Part shown: piece after piece, positions 34,495-43,637 of the stretch
Position numbering within the stretch: the stretch's first letter is position 1
How the letters are laid out: each line of letters opens with the position of its first letter
Assembly: GCA_964638155.1 (NCBI GenBank)
Contig: CAZWYI010000003.1
Span: 1-64,000 of the forward strand
Source: CAYZTD01 sp964638155
GTDB taxonomy: Archaea > Thermoplasmatota > E2 > DHVEG-1
Reading direction: 5' to 3'
Length of the DNA stretch: 64,000 nucleotides
Position numbers and translations under genes: made by a program
The notes under the pieces: generated by a model
Told to the model about the DNA's origin: nothing
What the model saw: the letters and a program-made list of their open reading frames with translations, nothing else
Database searches by the model: none

Positions 34495-37400
34495 TTATTT
34501 GTTTCTACGTCTTCTAAGTAGTATGAATGCTACACCGATTGCTGCAATGAGTGTTAATAGTTCAAATCCTGGTGTTCCTGCTGCTTCAACAGTAATATCT
34601 AGGGTTCCATCTTCGTATTGTTTTCCTTCATATGTTGCAGTAATTGTGTAGGTTCCTTTCTTATCTGGTGCTTTCAATGTTACTTTACCTTGGCTATCTG
34701 TTGTATATGTCTTATCATTGAATGTAACTGTTGCTCCTCCAAGTCCGCTTCCTTTGGCTATTACAGATGCACTAAATTCTTCTCCAGTGCTTGGATTTGA
34801 AGAAGGCCCACTAATTGAAATGGTATATACATTTATTACTGTAATCGAAGCTGTTTCTGTTGGATAACCATCTTTTACAATTTTAATTGTGTATGATTGT
34901 GATTCTATTCCAGGATCATCAGGTGTAAATGTTGCAACTCCGCTTGAATCAGTCTCTTTAGTAGTACCATCATAGGTAACATCTGCACCTTCAACTGCGG
35001 CATCATTAGAATCCTCTACTGTAACAGTAAATGATTCACCTTCATATACTGTTGTTGCTGAAAGAGTTATATCTAATGTTAGACGCGACACGGTAAGTAC
35101 ATCGGTTGTAAAAACGCGGTCATCATAAGTAAATGTACCAGCTGCTGTCCATTCTACTCCTTGATATATTGTAACATTCGCTTTACCACTTGAAAGTGGA
35201 ACTATATCAAACACAGCAACACCACTTTCATCAGTCATCTGAAGGTCAGGTGTTTCAATACATCTTCCAAACGCAGGAATTAAGGTTATATTTATGCCAT
35301 CTACTGGCTCACCATTAAAGTCGGTTGCTGTAACAGTTACAGTTACAGAAGCAGCTTCTGTTGAAATTGTACTTGGAGATATTGCAAAATCTGGGAAACT
35401 TATAGTGAACTCTCCGCTAGTTTTATTTCCACCATTATTGTTAGTATAAGTATCTTGGAATGTAGCATTAATTATTCCTTCAAGATCTCCTATTTCATCA
35501 ATTTCAAACTCGCCTTTACCATCTTCATCTAATTCAACAGGATTATCACTTGAGTCAATAACCGTATCAGTTGCATCCTTTAAGTTTAGATATACATCTG
35601 TTCCTTCTTCAATTGGGTTACCTAATGCATCTGTTACGGTTACTTCAACAGTTAAATTCTTTTTACCTATACCCGCAGTTGCACCGGAAGGGGAAAACGA
35701 AACTGTCGCATAATCAACAGTAATAGTTGCATTACCATCATGTTCATCTTCTCCGGTATTATTCACAACTTTAATAACCAAAGAACCAGCCCAATATGGG
35801 AAGTTATCACCAGAAGTATCAAGAACCCATTTATCATCAGCTGCTTTCTGTTCAAAAGTCAAAGTCTGCAATGGATCATCAACTGTATGATCTTCATCAA
35901 TCAAATAACCAGTAACAGTAGGATTACCACCAGCGCTTCCTTCAAGAATATTACCCTCTGGGTCTTTAATCTGAACCTCAAGTGTTTGATCATCAAGACC
36001 AACAGTAAGAGTCTGATTGCCTGCGCCAGCCGGATTAATTATGGTTACCTCTATGTCATGTAGAGGCTCGATCTCTATTACATCATACATCCAGTAATCA
36101 CCAGATTTTCCAGCACAAACAATATATCCAATCTCATCAATATCCCCCTCATCTGGATAGAACTCATAAATACCATCCGTACCATCCAAATCAGCAAGAT
36201 CACTAGTATTAATAGAACCAAACTCAGTCCAATACTCATCAAACAAAGTCAAATAAACATCTGCAGTTTCAATTGGATAACCATTGATTGATTTAACTGT
36301 AACAGTGATTTTCTCCTGCTCAGTAACTGAGATCATTAAATTATCACCAACAGATGTTGTTACACTACCAGTTAAACCAGATATAGTATAATCTGATGAA
36401 TCAGAGTCAGTGTCATTTGTAGCAGTAAGAGATAATGTACCGCCTGTCTTAGGTTCAAGTTTCACCTGATACCAGCCATTACCTTTGGATAGTAAGTAAT
36501 CATTTCCTGCAATAGTATCATCCTCTTCAATAGTAAAATCAAGTCCGCAACCACTTACCTCTAAAGTTGCATTAACCCTAGTTTGATCATCTGAACCATA
36601 GAAATCAACATAAAAGCTTTGTGATTCGTTCTTATAGGCGTTAGTTCCGCTACCAGAAACTACGTTTACTGTGCTAGGCATTGTACCTCTGATAATCATA
36701 TTCAAATTACCAGGCGAGGCTACATCAAAAGTCGTTGTACCTTGCACGTTTGGAAGTAATTTTTCATTATCATAAGTATCACTGAAATAAGAATCCTGAC
36801 CCTCAATATGAGTACCATTACCAGGATACTGGAAAACTACTGTAGCCGTACCTGTCTCATTGAAACGATAAGTAAACTCATAATAAGCACGCGCATCATT
36901 AGATCTAGTAAGAGTTACACCAGCAACACTATCAAACTCACTTATAGCTACAATATCCTCGTCATCATACTCAACATTAGCAGATGAATTCCAAGCCTTA
37001 AGACCAGTAACATGGAAATAATCAGAATTTGCCAAAAGAGATGCCCAGTTATTACCTAGTTCCTGATATAAATGAGTGTTATTTGTTATAGAAACGTTAA
37101 TTACCTGGTCGAAACCAGAGATAACCTCATCAGTATTACGAAAATCAACATCAATATCATCATATGTAGCTACATCAAACTCTAGATAAGGTATAAAACG
37201 AGCAGGAAGCCCAGCTGGTTTATCAGGCTCAGTTTCAACCATACGATAACTACTACCGGTATTCTCGTATGTACCAATATACCATGTACCCGCATCGTAA
37301 TCATCAGTATCTAGGCCATTATAGATATAATAACCCGTATAGGTATCCTTAGTATTTACCTGTGTAAATCCACCATTACTTGGCGCATACATAGCCATAG

Positions 37401-38382
37401 CATAACCAGATACATAATCATTGTCAGAAGTAATAAGATTACCATTACCATCAGATACTAATATGGTGAAATCCTCAGAATTACTAGTACCCCAAACAAG
37501 ATTACTAGGTGCATCGCCATACCAGCTGACATTTAACTTACACGGCAAAGACACATAAGAATAAACATTGCTGCTACCATGTTTACTAACATTTACCCAG
37601 TAAAAGGTTTCATAGTTATCACCATCATGATATCCAGTACCAGAAGCACCACTTGAAATCGGAAATTGATGACTTCCACCAGTTACATCTGTTTCACCCC
37701 AATCAGTTATCTCAGTTTCATCTGGTAAATACAATGAATAATCAAAAGTAGGATCACCAGAATCATCAAAGCTCTCATCCCAATCACCAGCACTATAAGT
37801 AGCACCCGTATAATTTTTGATAGTGACACCAAATTGGTTTAAAACACCATAGGATTTATTGAACATTATATGATCTATCTCTTCATCTCCCTCTTTAAAT
37901 GTGACATGAAAGATATTTCCAATAGTTAATGTGACATTATCACTAACTTGAGTTGATGGACCCATAGCTGACTGAGTAGTTGTACTAAATAATCTAATAT
38001 TCCACTGACCATCAGATAATCCACCGCCACCGTTGTTTGTTAATGGGTTTTTACCTAATAACTCCCACCAAGGAACATGAAAATCAATAGATACATCACC
38101 ATAATAATCAGCAGTACCAGAGGTTAACTTAATCCATTGAGTACCATTCCATACACCTAGACAATATTCCTCGTTATATGTCAAAGAGTTATCAACCACC
38201 TTAAAAGTTATAACTTCCCCAGAGGTAAGCTCAAGACCAGTTGTATCACCATTATTAGTTACCTCTCCAGTAGCACTTGCGTCTCCTACTAATTTAAAGT
38301 CTGTTACTACATTTAAGACCACCATAGTAGACATTACCATAGCAACAGCCACTATTGTTGCCAATATTTTACTTCCTTTCAT
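34495..38382 (-). CDS. S-layer-like surface glycoprotein with Ig-like repeats and PGF-type C-terminal anchor
   Basis: A 1295-residue secreted protein. The signal peptide covers about 1-37 (KGSKILATIVAVAMVMSTM core, GDASA end). A very Asn/Thr/Asp-rich ectodomain offers many N-glycosylation sequons. In the C-terminal half several Ig/Big-like repeats recur, each with an 'EG-x-V-T' and 'T-D-S-x-G-x-V/A-T' pattern. The tail TPGFELLTLIAAIGVAFILLR followed by Arg/Lys is the PGF motif, hydrophobic helix and basic cluster of archaeosortase-type sorting signals. A strong GGAGG precedes the ATG, and a structured leader and strong terminator suggest high expression. It is probably the S-layer protein. 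No archaeosortase is seen nearby. Confidence 0.82.
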   Translation of the reverse strand: MKGSKILATIVAVAMVMSTMVVLNVVTDFKLVGDASATGEVTNNGDTTGLELTSGEVITFKVVDNSLTYNEEYCLGVWNGTQWIKLTSGTADYYGDVSIDFHVPWWELLGKNPLTNNGGGGLSDGQWNIRLFSTTTQSAMGPSTQVSDNVTLTIGNIFHVTFKEGDEEIDHIMFNKSYGVLNQFGVTIKNYTGATYSAGDWDESFDDSGDPTFDYSLYLPDETEITDWGETDVTGGSHQFPISSGASGTGYHDGDNYETFYWVNVSKHGSSNVYSYVSLPCKLNVSWYGDAPSNLVWGTSNSEDFTILVSDGNGNLITSDNDYVSGYAMAMYAPSNGGFTQVNTKDTYTGYYIYNGLDTDDYDAGTWYIGTYENTGSSYRMVETEPDKPAGLPARFIPYLEFDVATYDDIDVDFRNTDEVISGFDQVINVSITNNTHLYQELGNNWASLLANSDYFHVTGLKAWNSSANVEYDDEDIVAISEFDSVAGVTLTRSNDARAYYEFTYRFNETGTATVVFQYPGNGTHIEGQDSYFSDTYDNEKLLPNVQGTTTFDVASPGNLNMIIRGTMPSTVNVVSGSGTNAYKNESQSFYVDFYGSDDQTRVNATLEVSGCGLDFTIEEDDTIAGNDYLLSKGNGWYQVKLEPKTGGTLSLTATNDTDSDSSDYTISGLTGSVTTSVGDNLMISVTEQEKITVTVKSINGYPIETADVYLTLFDEYWTEFGSINTSDLADLDGTDGIYEFYPDEGDIDEIGYIVCAGKSGDYWMYDVIEIEPLHDIEVTIINPAGAGNQTLTVGLDDQTLEVQIKDPEGNILEGSAGGNPTVTGYLIDEDHTVDDPLQTLTFEQKAADDKWVLDTSGDNFPYWAGSLVIKVVNNTGEDEHDGNATITVDYATVSFSPSGATAGIGKKNLTVEVTVTDALGNPIEEGTDVYLNLKDATDTVIDSSDNPVELDEDGKGEFEIDEIGDLEGIINATFQDTYTNNNGGNKTSGEFTISFPDFAISPSTISTEAASVTVTVTATDFNGEPVDGINITLIPAFGRCIETPDLQMTDESGVAVFDIVPLSSGKANVTIYQGVEWTAAGTFTYDDRVFTTDVLTVSRLTLDITLSATTVYEGESFTVTVEDSNDAAVEGADVTYDGTTKETDSSGVATFTPDDPGIESQSYTIKIVKDGYPTETASITVINVYTISISGPSSNPSTGEEFSASVIAKGSGLGGATVTFNDKTYTTDSQGKVTLKAPDKKGTYTITATYEGKQYEDGTLDITVEAAGTPGFELLTLIAAIGVAFILLRRRRNK

Positions 38383-38590
38383 CTTATTTTTCCTCCAAAT
38401 TTTTATATTATATCCTCTCTTTTTCTAATTCTTTTTATGTTATATAGGACCAGCTCAACACGGCATTGATTCACACCGTGAACCAATACTAAAGTCCATA
38501 ACTATTTCTAATATATCTATGAACTTTGAAGCATCCGTGTCCTCACCGGACCCTCTTTTCACCGTAAATAATTACCTTCTTTATAAAAGT
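38383..38590 (-). promoter_or_regulatory. Promoter and long structured 5' leader of the S-layer-like gene
   Basis: A TATA-like TTTTATAA lies at 38588-38581 on the minus strand. A start about 25 bases downstream (near 38558) would give a leader of about 175 nt before ATG 38382. That leader holds the folded region 38551-38447 and ends in TTTGGAGG, a Shine-Dalgarno, followed by the ATG. Most other genes here appear leaderless or short-leadered. The region from 38591 to 38704 shows no gene. Confidence 0.6.
38447..38551 (-). ncRNA. Candidate three-way-junction RNA element in the S-layer leader
   Basis: On the minus strand these helices can be drawn. The closing stem is ACACGG (38540-38535) with CCGTGT (38463-38458). 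Arm 1 is AAAGTTCAT (38527-38519) with ATGGACTTT (38499-38491). Arm 2 is a 10-pair hairpin ATTGGTTCAC (38487-38478) with GTGAATCAAT (38474-38465) and a three-base loop. GGAC at 38542-38539 can pair either with GTCC at 38551-38548 or with GTCC at 38450-38447, a possible switch. I match it to no known class. Confidence 0.55.
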
Positions 38591-38704
38591 TGCGTTTTAT
38601 CATATCTTACGCACAGATGTAGAGGCCATATCATCTGAATATCTACCTGCATATTTTAATCAAAAATATCAACCATTTTGCCTTTTTTATTTTCATTGCC
38701 AAAT

Positions 38705-38996
38705 TTAACGATATTGCAGGGTATTAACTTCATATACAATCTTTATACCCGCAGACACTCTATATATAGAATGAATTACAGCACCACACTCTGAAATCTC
38801 AGTTTTAACTTTTTCGTAATCTATATTTGTTTCTTCAATAGTAATTTTTACACTATGGCTTTTAGCATCAATCTCTTCAAGAGATATATTCACACCTAAC
38901 ATACCTGCAAGTCCACCAATTTTTTTCAGCAAGAACAATTATAGATGGCGTGTGCGGTTTTAAAAAATCTAAGATAATCCGTTTAATATTTGTCAC
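38705..38996 (-). pseudogene. DUF211 protein gene with frameshift in an A7 run
   Basis: Read from GTG 38996 the sequence gives TNIKRIILDFLKPHTPSIIVLAEK and then leaves frame. From about 38926 the next frame gives KIGGLAGMLGVNISLEEIDAKSH through IHSIYRVSAGIKIVYEV to the stop. Joined, they make a normal DUF211 protein of about 96 residues. The break is a run of seven T (plus strand 38920-38926, A7 on the coding strand), where six would restore the frame. The options are a sequencing error, a recent mutation, or programmed slippage. Without the shift the downstream part could only start internally at 38938. DUF211 function is unknown (ferredoxin-like fold). Confidence 0.75.
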
Positions 38997-39030
38997 TCAT
39001 TTAACTCCAAAAAACCAAATTAAAATTGTG

Positions 39031-39273
39031 CTAATAAGATTTTTTATTCTTGAATATTTTTTTGAATTTTTCAAGATTACCATCAAACTCGGCATTTAAA
39101 AGACCAATTGCCGCTCTTATTTCTTCATTTGAATTACTTTTATGGATTATCTTTACTTTATCGAGCTTTAATGCTTTATTACATCTGAAACATTTCGTAG
39201 TTTTTTTAGATAAATCAACTGCTTTTGGAGTTTTACAGTTGGGACAGACTATCAAACCGTATTTATAAACCAT
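39031..39273 (-). CDS. Zinc-ribbon protein, DUF1922-like
   Basis: An 80-residue protein. It has a single zinc ribbon (CPNC near residue 10, CFRC near residue 28), a linker, and a helical tail that begins SNEEIRAAIGLLNAEF. It resembles the archaeal DUF1922/zinc-ribbon proteins of unknown role, possibly nucleic-acid binding. It is divergent from the tRNA-Tyr gene. Confidence 0.7.
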   Translation of the reverse strand: MVYKYGLIVCPNCKTPKAVDLSKKTTKCFRCNKALKLDKVKIIHKSNSNEEIRAAIGLLNAEFDGNLEKFKKIFKNKKSY

Positions 39274-39343
39274 AATAATATTAGCCTTCTAAACAACCTT
39301 AACAAATATATACACCTATTGTTATTGCCCTTTTGAATTTTAC

Positions 39344-39432
39344 CCCGCCTTAGCTCAGTCTGGCTGGAGCGGCCGGCTGTAGACCCTATGGCCGTTACCG
39401 GCAGGTCCCCGGTTCAAATCCGGGAGGCGGGA
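39344..39432 (+). tRNA. tRNA-Tyr (anticodon GTA) with 14-base intron
   Basis: Acceptor CCCGCCT/AGGCGGG with discriminator A gives the C1-G72 pair typical of archaeal tRNA-Tyr. The anticodon stem GCCGG/CCGGC holds the loop CTGTAG-A, anticodon GTA. Between positions 37 and 38 lies a 14-base intron (39383-39396, ACCCTATGGCCGTT), the canonical archaeal position. The T arm CCCGG-TTCAAAT-CCGGG is standard. The intron is very short, so the bulge-helix-bulge must be formed mostly by exon bases. Confidence 0.93.
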
Positions 39433-39484
39433 CTATTTTTTATAACAGGTTTTATCAATAATATTCTTGTTTCACAAAAAGAAT

Positions 39485-40537
39485 ATGAAGAAAATAAAAT
39501 CAAAGTCAGTAAGAGTAGAATTACAAAAAACTGAAAAAGTAAGAAAAAAGCTTGCAAAAGAAGATTTACTTAATGAAAATCTAAAAATTTATAGTGATAA
39601 AAACTTTGCCTATATTCCTGTAAAAGATATTTCTTCCGAAAAATTAGAAGATTATGAAATAGTAGAGAAAGATTTTGAAAAAAATAAAGAAAAAATAACT
39701 TCGTATAAAGATATTTTAGATGTTCCGGATAGTGTTAAAAATGAATTACCTTCTTCATATGATGTAATAGGAGATATAGCTTTAGTAAAGTTAAACGAGG
39801 ATTTAAAAATATATAAAAAAAAGATTGGAGAAGCTCTGTTAATTGCTAATAAAAACATAAAAACAGTAGCTCTTATAGATTCTGTGTCAGGAGAATTTAG
39901 AACTAGAAATATAGATATAATTGCTGGTGAAAAAAAAACTAAAACAGTACATAAAGAATTTGGACTAGAATATATTGTTGATATAGAAAAAGTATATTTT
40001 TCTCCAAGACTTGCAAATGAAAGAAAACGAATCACAAATTTGGTAAAAAAAGACGAAGTAGTTGTTGATATGTTTACTGGCGTTGCTCCTTTTCCAATTA
40101 TGATTAGTAAGTATTCAAATCCTAAAACAATTTTTGCTATAGACAAAAACAAAGATGCAATTGATTTAGCTAAAATTAATGTCAGAAAAAATAGAGTTTA
40201 TGAAAAAATTAAGCTTTTTTGTAAGGATTCCAAATATATCGGTGAGATTATAGATAAAGATATTAAAGTTGATCGAGTTATAATGAACCTTCCTTTTTCT
40301 TCATATAATTTTTTTGAAAATGCATTAGATTTGACTAAAAAAAAATGTATTTACCACTATTATGAAATGCTCTCAGATGAGAAAATAGAAAAAAGAATAA
40401 AAGATTTACAAACAATTGCTTCAAAAAGAGATATAAAGATATGTATTTCAAAAATAAATAGGATTAAAACATATTCACCCAGAGAGTTTTATATAGGAAT
40501 TGACATTACCGCTAAGAAAAAAACTATGCCGACGTAG
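39485..40537 (+). CDS. trm5: tRNA (guanine37-N1)-methyltransferase Trm5
   Basis: A 350-residue SAM-dependent methyltransferase that methylates G37 next to the anticodon. It has an N-terminal substrate domain, the motif VVDMFTGVAPFPIM for SAM binding, IFAIDKNKDAI as the acidic loop, and NLPFSSYNFF as the catalytic N-x-P-x motif. The C-terminus ends with NRIKTYSPREFYIGIDI. A TTG at 39467 is possible, and ATG 39485 is preferred. Its last codons and TAG stop lie inside the tRNA-Thr gene: the stop is formed by tRNA bases 8-10. It sits between two tRNA genes on the same strand. Confidence 0.9.
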   Translation: MKKIKSKSVRVELQKTEKVRKKLAKEDLLNENLKIYSDKNFAYIPVKDISSEKLEDYEIVEKDFEKNKEKITSYKDILDVPDSVKNELPSSYDVIGDIALVKLNEDLKIYKKKIGEALLIANKNIKTVALIDSVSGEFRTRNIDIIAGEKKTKTVHKEFGLEYIVDIEKVYFSPRLANERKRITNLVKKDEVVVDMFTGVAPFPIMISKYSNPKTIFAIDKNKDAIDLAKINVRKNRVYEKIKLFCKDSKYIGEIIDKDIKVDRVIMNLPFSSYNFFENALDLTKKKCIYHYYEMLSDEKIEKRIKDLQTIASKRDIKICISKINRIKTYSPREFYIGIDITAKKKTMPT

Positions 40538-40601
40538 CTTAGCTCGGTTGAGCGGCTGACTTGTAATCAGCAGGCCGAGGGTTCAAATCCCTCCGTCGGC
40601 T
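40528..40601 (+). tRNA. tRNA-Thr (anticodon TGT), overlapping trm5 3' end
   Basis: A cloverleaf can be drawn: acceptor GCCGACG/CGTCGGC, D arm GCTT...GAGC, anticodon stem GCTGA/TCAGC around loop CTTGTAA (TGT), variable AGGCC, T arm GAGGG-TTCAAAT-CCCTC and discriminator T. The first ten bases are also coding sequence of trm5, including its stop. RNase P processing of a joint transcript would cut inside the trm5 message. Confidence 0.95.
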
Positions 40602-40609
40602 CTTTATTT

Positions 40610-42721
40610 TTATTGGTATTTTTTCTTTGATAGAATTATTAGTAGTAAAAGAGATACTAGAGCTATAATAAGTTCAAATCCCGGTGTTTCCTCCTCTTTT
40701 TTTTCAATTGTTATTGAATCTGTCACCGTATCTTCAAATTCTCCATCAGATACAGTTAATGTTACAACATAGTTACCAGGAGAATTAAATTGATAATTCG
40801 TTGATGAACCAGAAAAATTTTTACCATCAATATTCCAAAGATAACTTAAATCATCTCCATCTGGATCACTACTAGTACTTGTAAAAGATATTTGTTCATT
40901 AGTGTTTCCTAGTGATGGAAGAGAAATTCCTGCTGTTGGTGGCAAGTTAGGAACATCTCCAACTTCTATAGTTGTAACATCTGTGGAACTAGTACCATTA
41001 TTATCTACAACCGTTAAAGTTACATAAAATAATCCGTCTCTGGAAAAATTATGATCTGGATTTTCTTGTAAAATTTCACTTGTTCCATCACCAAAGTTCC
41101 ATCTGTAGAAATCTATTTTTCCGTCGGGATCATAGGATTCTGAGGAATCAAAGGATACTGTTTCATTGGGTTCGGCAATATATGGCCCACCAGCATCTGC
41201 AACAGGTGGTTTATTATCAGGTGGTGTTTTTGCAGTATAGAAAAAAAATGTATCTGATTTATTTTGTAAAAGACCGTCGTCAGCTATTGCATACCAAGCA
41301 TAAGTTGTATTAAAAGCAATTGTAAAACTACATTCTACATTGGTATTGTTAATAACATTTGTAACAGGATTTTGTGATTGGCTATCTATTTTTTTGATAT
41401 TAAGTGTTCCATCAGCCTCTCGAATACCCCCATAAAAAGTAACAGTTAGTTTATTATCAGTATCAGGATCTTCAATATGAACATTTAGAGTTACATCAAG
41501 TGACACATCGGTTTCTCCGTCTTCAGGACTTGGATTAGATGGTTTTTTGGGTGGTTGTAAGAAATACCCTAAAGGATATTTATCATTTACACCATTCTTT
41601 GAATAAAAAACATCTCCTATACCATCTTGGTCCTTATCAATACTATAATAGTCACCCCAATAATTACCCTGGCTATTATAATACCAATTATTAGTTCCTT
41701 TATCTTGAGCTGAAGGATGATTATCAGTGAATTTATTCAAATGTAGTATGTTTCCATTACCAGATTCTATATGAATTCCGGAAGCAGATGATTTTGTAAT
41801 TGTGTTATTTTTGATTATATTATTTGAACCAATTAGTGTTATTCCTCTCTTGTTATTTTTTATTGTGTTATTCTTTAAATAGCAATTTGACGAGCTTAAA
41901 TAAAATCCATCTCCTGTGTTATCTTCTATAAGGTTATTTGTAATAACCGCATCTGGACTCCAAGATATATAAATTGCAAAATTAATACTTCCAGCAACTT
42001 CATTATGTGTTAAATTTATATTTTCTGAATTTTTCACACGTATCCCATAAGGACAATTTTCGACAATGTTAGAGTACAATCTATTATTTCCTCCAGATGC
42101 ATCCATATTAATGCCATATTCACTACAGTTATATATTTCATTTTTAGCTAAATCATTTGTAGAAGATGAAGCAATATGAATGCCTTGTTTAGAGTTATTT
42201 ATGTAATTATTGATTATGAAGTTATCATTTGCTGAAGAAGCAATATGTATACCATAACCATAAGTATTTTTTTGAAATTTATTTCCAACAATACGGTTAT
42301 TATTAGAACTTATTGCAACAAGTGCACCTATAGGTGAGGTCATTGATGAATCATCGTCAGAAAAAGTAATTCCTTTTATAGTCACTTCATCAGCCGTAAT
42401 TTCGACTAAATATCTCCTGTCAAATCTTGTGTCTATAATAGTTTCTCCACCAATTCCGCCCTCAATGTAAACCTTTTTGTTTATAGTTAAATCTTCTTGA
42501 TATAACCCTCCAAAAATATAGATTGTATCCCCATTATTAGCATTTTTTAATGCTTCTTCTATATTATCATAGGGTTTTTCAGCGGTTCCATCACTATAAC
42601 CTGAATAATCCGCTTTAACGTAAATATCAGTATTTGAAGCATTTACATTTGAAACAAAAATACTAAAAGATGTCGAAATTACTATCATAAATAGTAATAA
42701 AACAACGATTTTTAATTTCAT
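40610..42721 (-). CDS. Secreted NosD-like beta-helix and PKD-domain surface protein with PGF-type anchor
   Basis: A 703-residue protein with a signal peptide of about 28 residues (KLKIVVLLLFMIVIST core). Residues about 30-350 form a right-handed beta-helix of PbH1/NosD repeats, with recurring 'N-x-I-x-N-N-x-I' turns. Then come an Ig-like segment and two PKD domains (WNFGDGTS near 540, SDPDGDDLSYLWNIDG near 615). The tail TPGFELIIALVSLLLLIILS plus Lys residues is the same PGF-type sorting signal as in the S-layer-like protein. ATG 42721 has GGTGAT upstream; in-frame ATGs at 42730 and 42739 and a TTG at 42748 are alternatives. Likely binds or cleaves polysaccharide. Confidence 0.8.
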   Translation of the reverse strand: MKLKIVVLLLFMIVISTSFSIFVSNVNASNTDIYVKADYSGYSDGTAEKPYDNIEEALKNANNGDTIYIFGGLYQEDLTINKKVYIEGGIGGETIIDTRFDRRYLVEITADEVTIKGITFSDDDSSMTSPIGALVAISSNNNRIVGNKFQKNTYGYGIHIASSANDNFIINNYINNSKQGIHIASSSTNDLAKNEIYNCSEYGINMDASGGNNRLYSNIVENCPYGIRVKNSENINLTHNEVAGSINFAIYISWSPDAVITNNLIEDNTGDGFYLSSSNCYLKNNTIKNNKRGITLIGSNNIIKNNTITKSSASGIHIESGNGNILHLNKFTDNHPSAQDKGTNNWYYNSQGNYWGDYYSIDKDQDGIGDVFYSKNGVNDKYPLGYFLQPPKKPSNPSPEDGETDVSLDVTLNVHIEDPDTDNKLTVTFYGGIREADGTLNIKKIDSQSQNPVTNVINNTNVECSFTIAFNTTYAWYAIADDGLLQNKSDTFFFYTAKTPPDNKPPVADAGGPYIAEPNETVSFDSSESYDPDGKIDFYRWNFGDGTSEILQENPDHNFSRDGLFYVTLTVVDNNGTSSTDVTTIEVGDVPNLPPTAGISLPSLGNTNEQISFTSTSSDPDGDDLSYLWNIDGKNFSGSSTNYQFNSPGNYVVTLTVSDGEFEDTVTDSITIEKKEEETPGFELIIALVSLLLLIILSKKKYQ

Positions 42722-42828
42722 CTTTCCCATCACCTTCATCAAAAACAAAACAGCCGGTAGAATTTATATTTTTCTCAAAAAATATAGCCACATTAGGTTT
42801 TTAAGATTAATCTCCATTTCAGAAAACC

Positions 42829-43290
42829 ATGAAAGTATGTATCGGAGGAACATTTGATATAATTCATAAGGGACACAAGAAACTTATCAAAAAAGCATTT
42901 GAGGAAGCCTGCAAAAATGGTTCTTTATATATTGGCCTGTCAAAAGAAAAACTAACAATCTCAAAAAATAATATCAAAAAGTGGCAAGTTAGAAAAAAAA
43001 ATTTAGAAAAATATATCAATGAAAAAAAATACAAGCCCCATTTTGTTATAAAACCTATATCTGATATTTATGGTCCAACAATTGATCAAGATTTTGATGT
43101 AATTGTTGTTTCACCAGAAACCTATGCAAATGCTAAAAGGATTAATAATAAAAGACTGGAACTAAATAAAAGACCTATTGAGATTGTAAAAATACCATAT
43201 GTTTTAGCTGATGATAAAAAGCCTATTAGCTCAACTAGAATTAAAAATGGTGAAATAGACAAAAATGGCAATCTAATAGATGGTAAATAG
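42829..43290 (+). CDS. coaD: Phosphopantetheine adenylyltransferase, archaeal type
   Basis: A 153-residue cytidylyltransferase-fold enzyme that adenylates 4'-phosphopantetheine in CoA synthesis. The nucleotide-binding signature is GGTFDIIHKGHKKL, which contains the HxGH motif. ISSTRIKNGEID is the C-terminal KMSK-like motif typical of the archaeal PPAT group. It lacks the fused domains of eukaryotic enzymes. It is divergent from the NosD/PKD gene. Confidence 0.88.
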   Translation: MKVCIGGTFDIIHKGHKKLIKKAFEEACKNGSLYIGLSKEKLTISKNNIKKWQVRKKNLEKYINEKKYKPHFVIKPISDIYGPTIDQDFDVIVVSPETYANAKRINNKRLELNKRPIEIVKIPYVLADDKKPISSTRIKNGEIDKNGNLIDGK

Positions 43291-43337
43291 GTTTATATAC
43301 CTGTTATTATTTTCGTCGCTCCATAAGGTGATTAAAA

Positions 43338-43637
43338 GTGGCATATGTAATCTTTGAAGTAAAAACCGAAGATGTTGGAAAAATTAACAAGTTGATTAAA
43401 GATGATCTTGTAAGCAGACAGAGTGTTCTTACTAGAGATTCCAGTTCATTGGATATTAAAGGTGATGTTTCTTTTCTAAAAATCGAAGGAAGTACCGATG
43501 GTCTTAAAAGAGCTGAAGAACTTGCCAAAGAATATAATTTTAAAAAACTAGATAGCAAAAAAGCAGAAGAAGTAAACAAAAAAATAGAAGAACAAGAAGA
43601 TTCTGCTGCATCTGGTATGGGAATGATCTTTGATTAG
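43338..43637 (+). CDS. Small conserved protein, unknown
   Basis: A 99-residue soluble protein. It begins with a GTG (43338) 4 bases after a near-perfect GGTGATT Shine-Dalgarno. The first 75 residues look like an alternating beta-alpha fold (AYVIFEVKTEDVGKINKLIKDD, SLDIKGDVSFLKIEG), followed by a charged helix and the ending ASGMGMIFD. I do not recognise the family. Its stop overlaps the stop of the convergent HDAC-like gene by 4 bases. Confidence 0.65.
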   Translation: MAYVIFEVKTEDVGKINKLIKDDLVSRQSVLTRDSSSLDIKGDVSFLKIEGSTDGLKRAEELAKEYNFKKLDSKKAEEVNKKIEEQEDSAASGMGMIFD

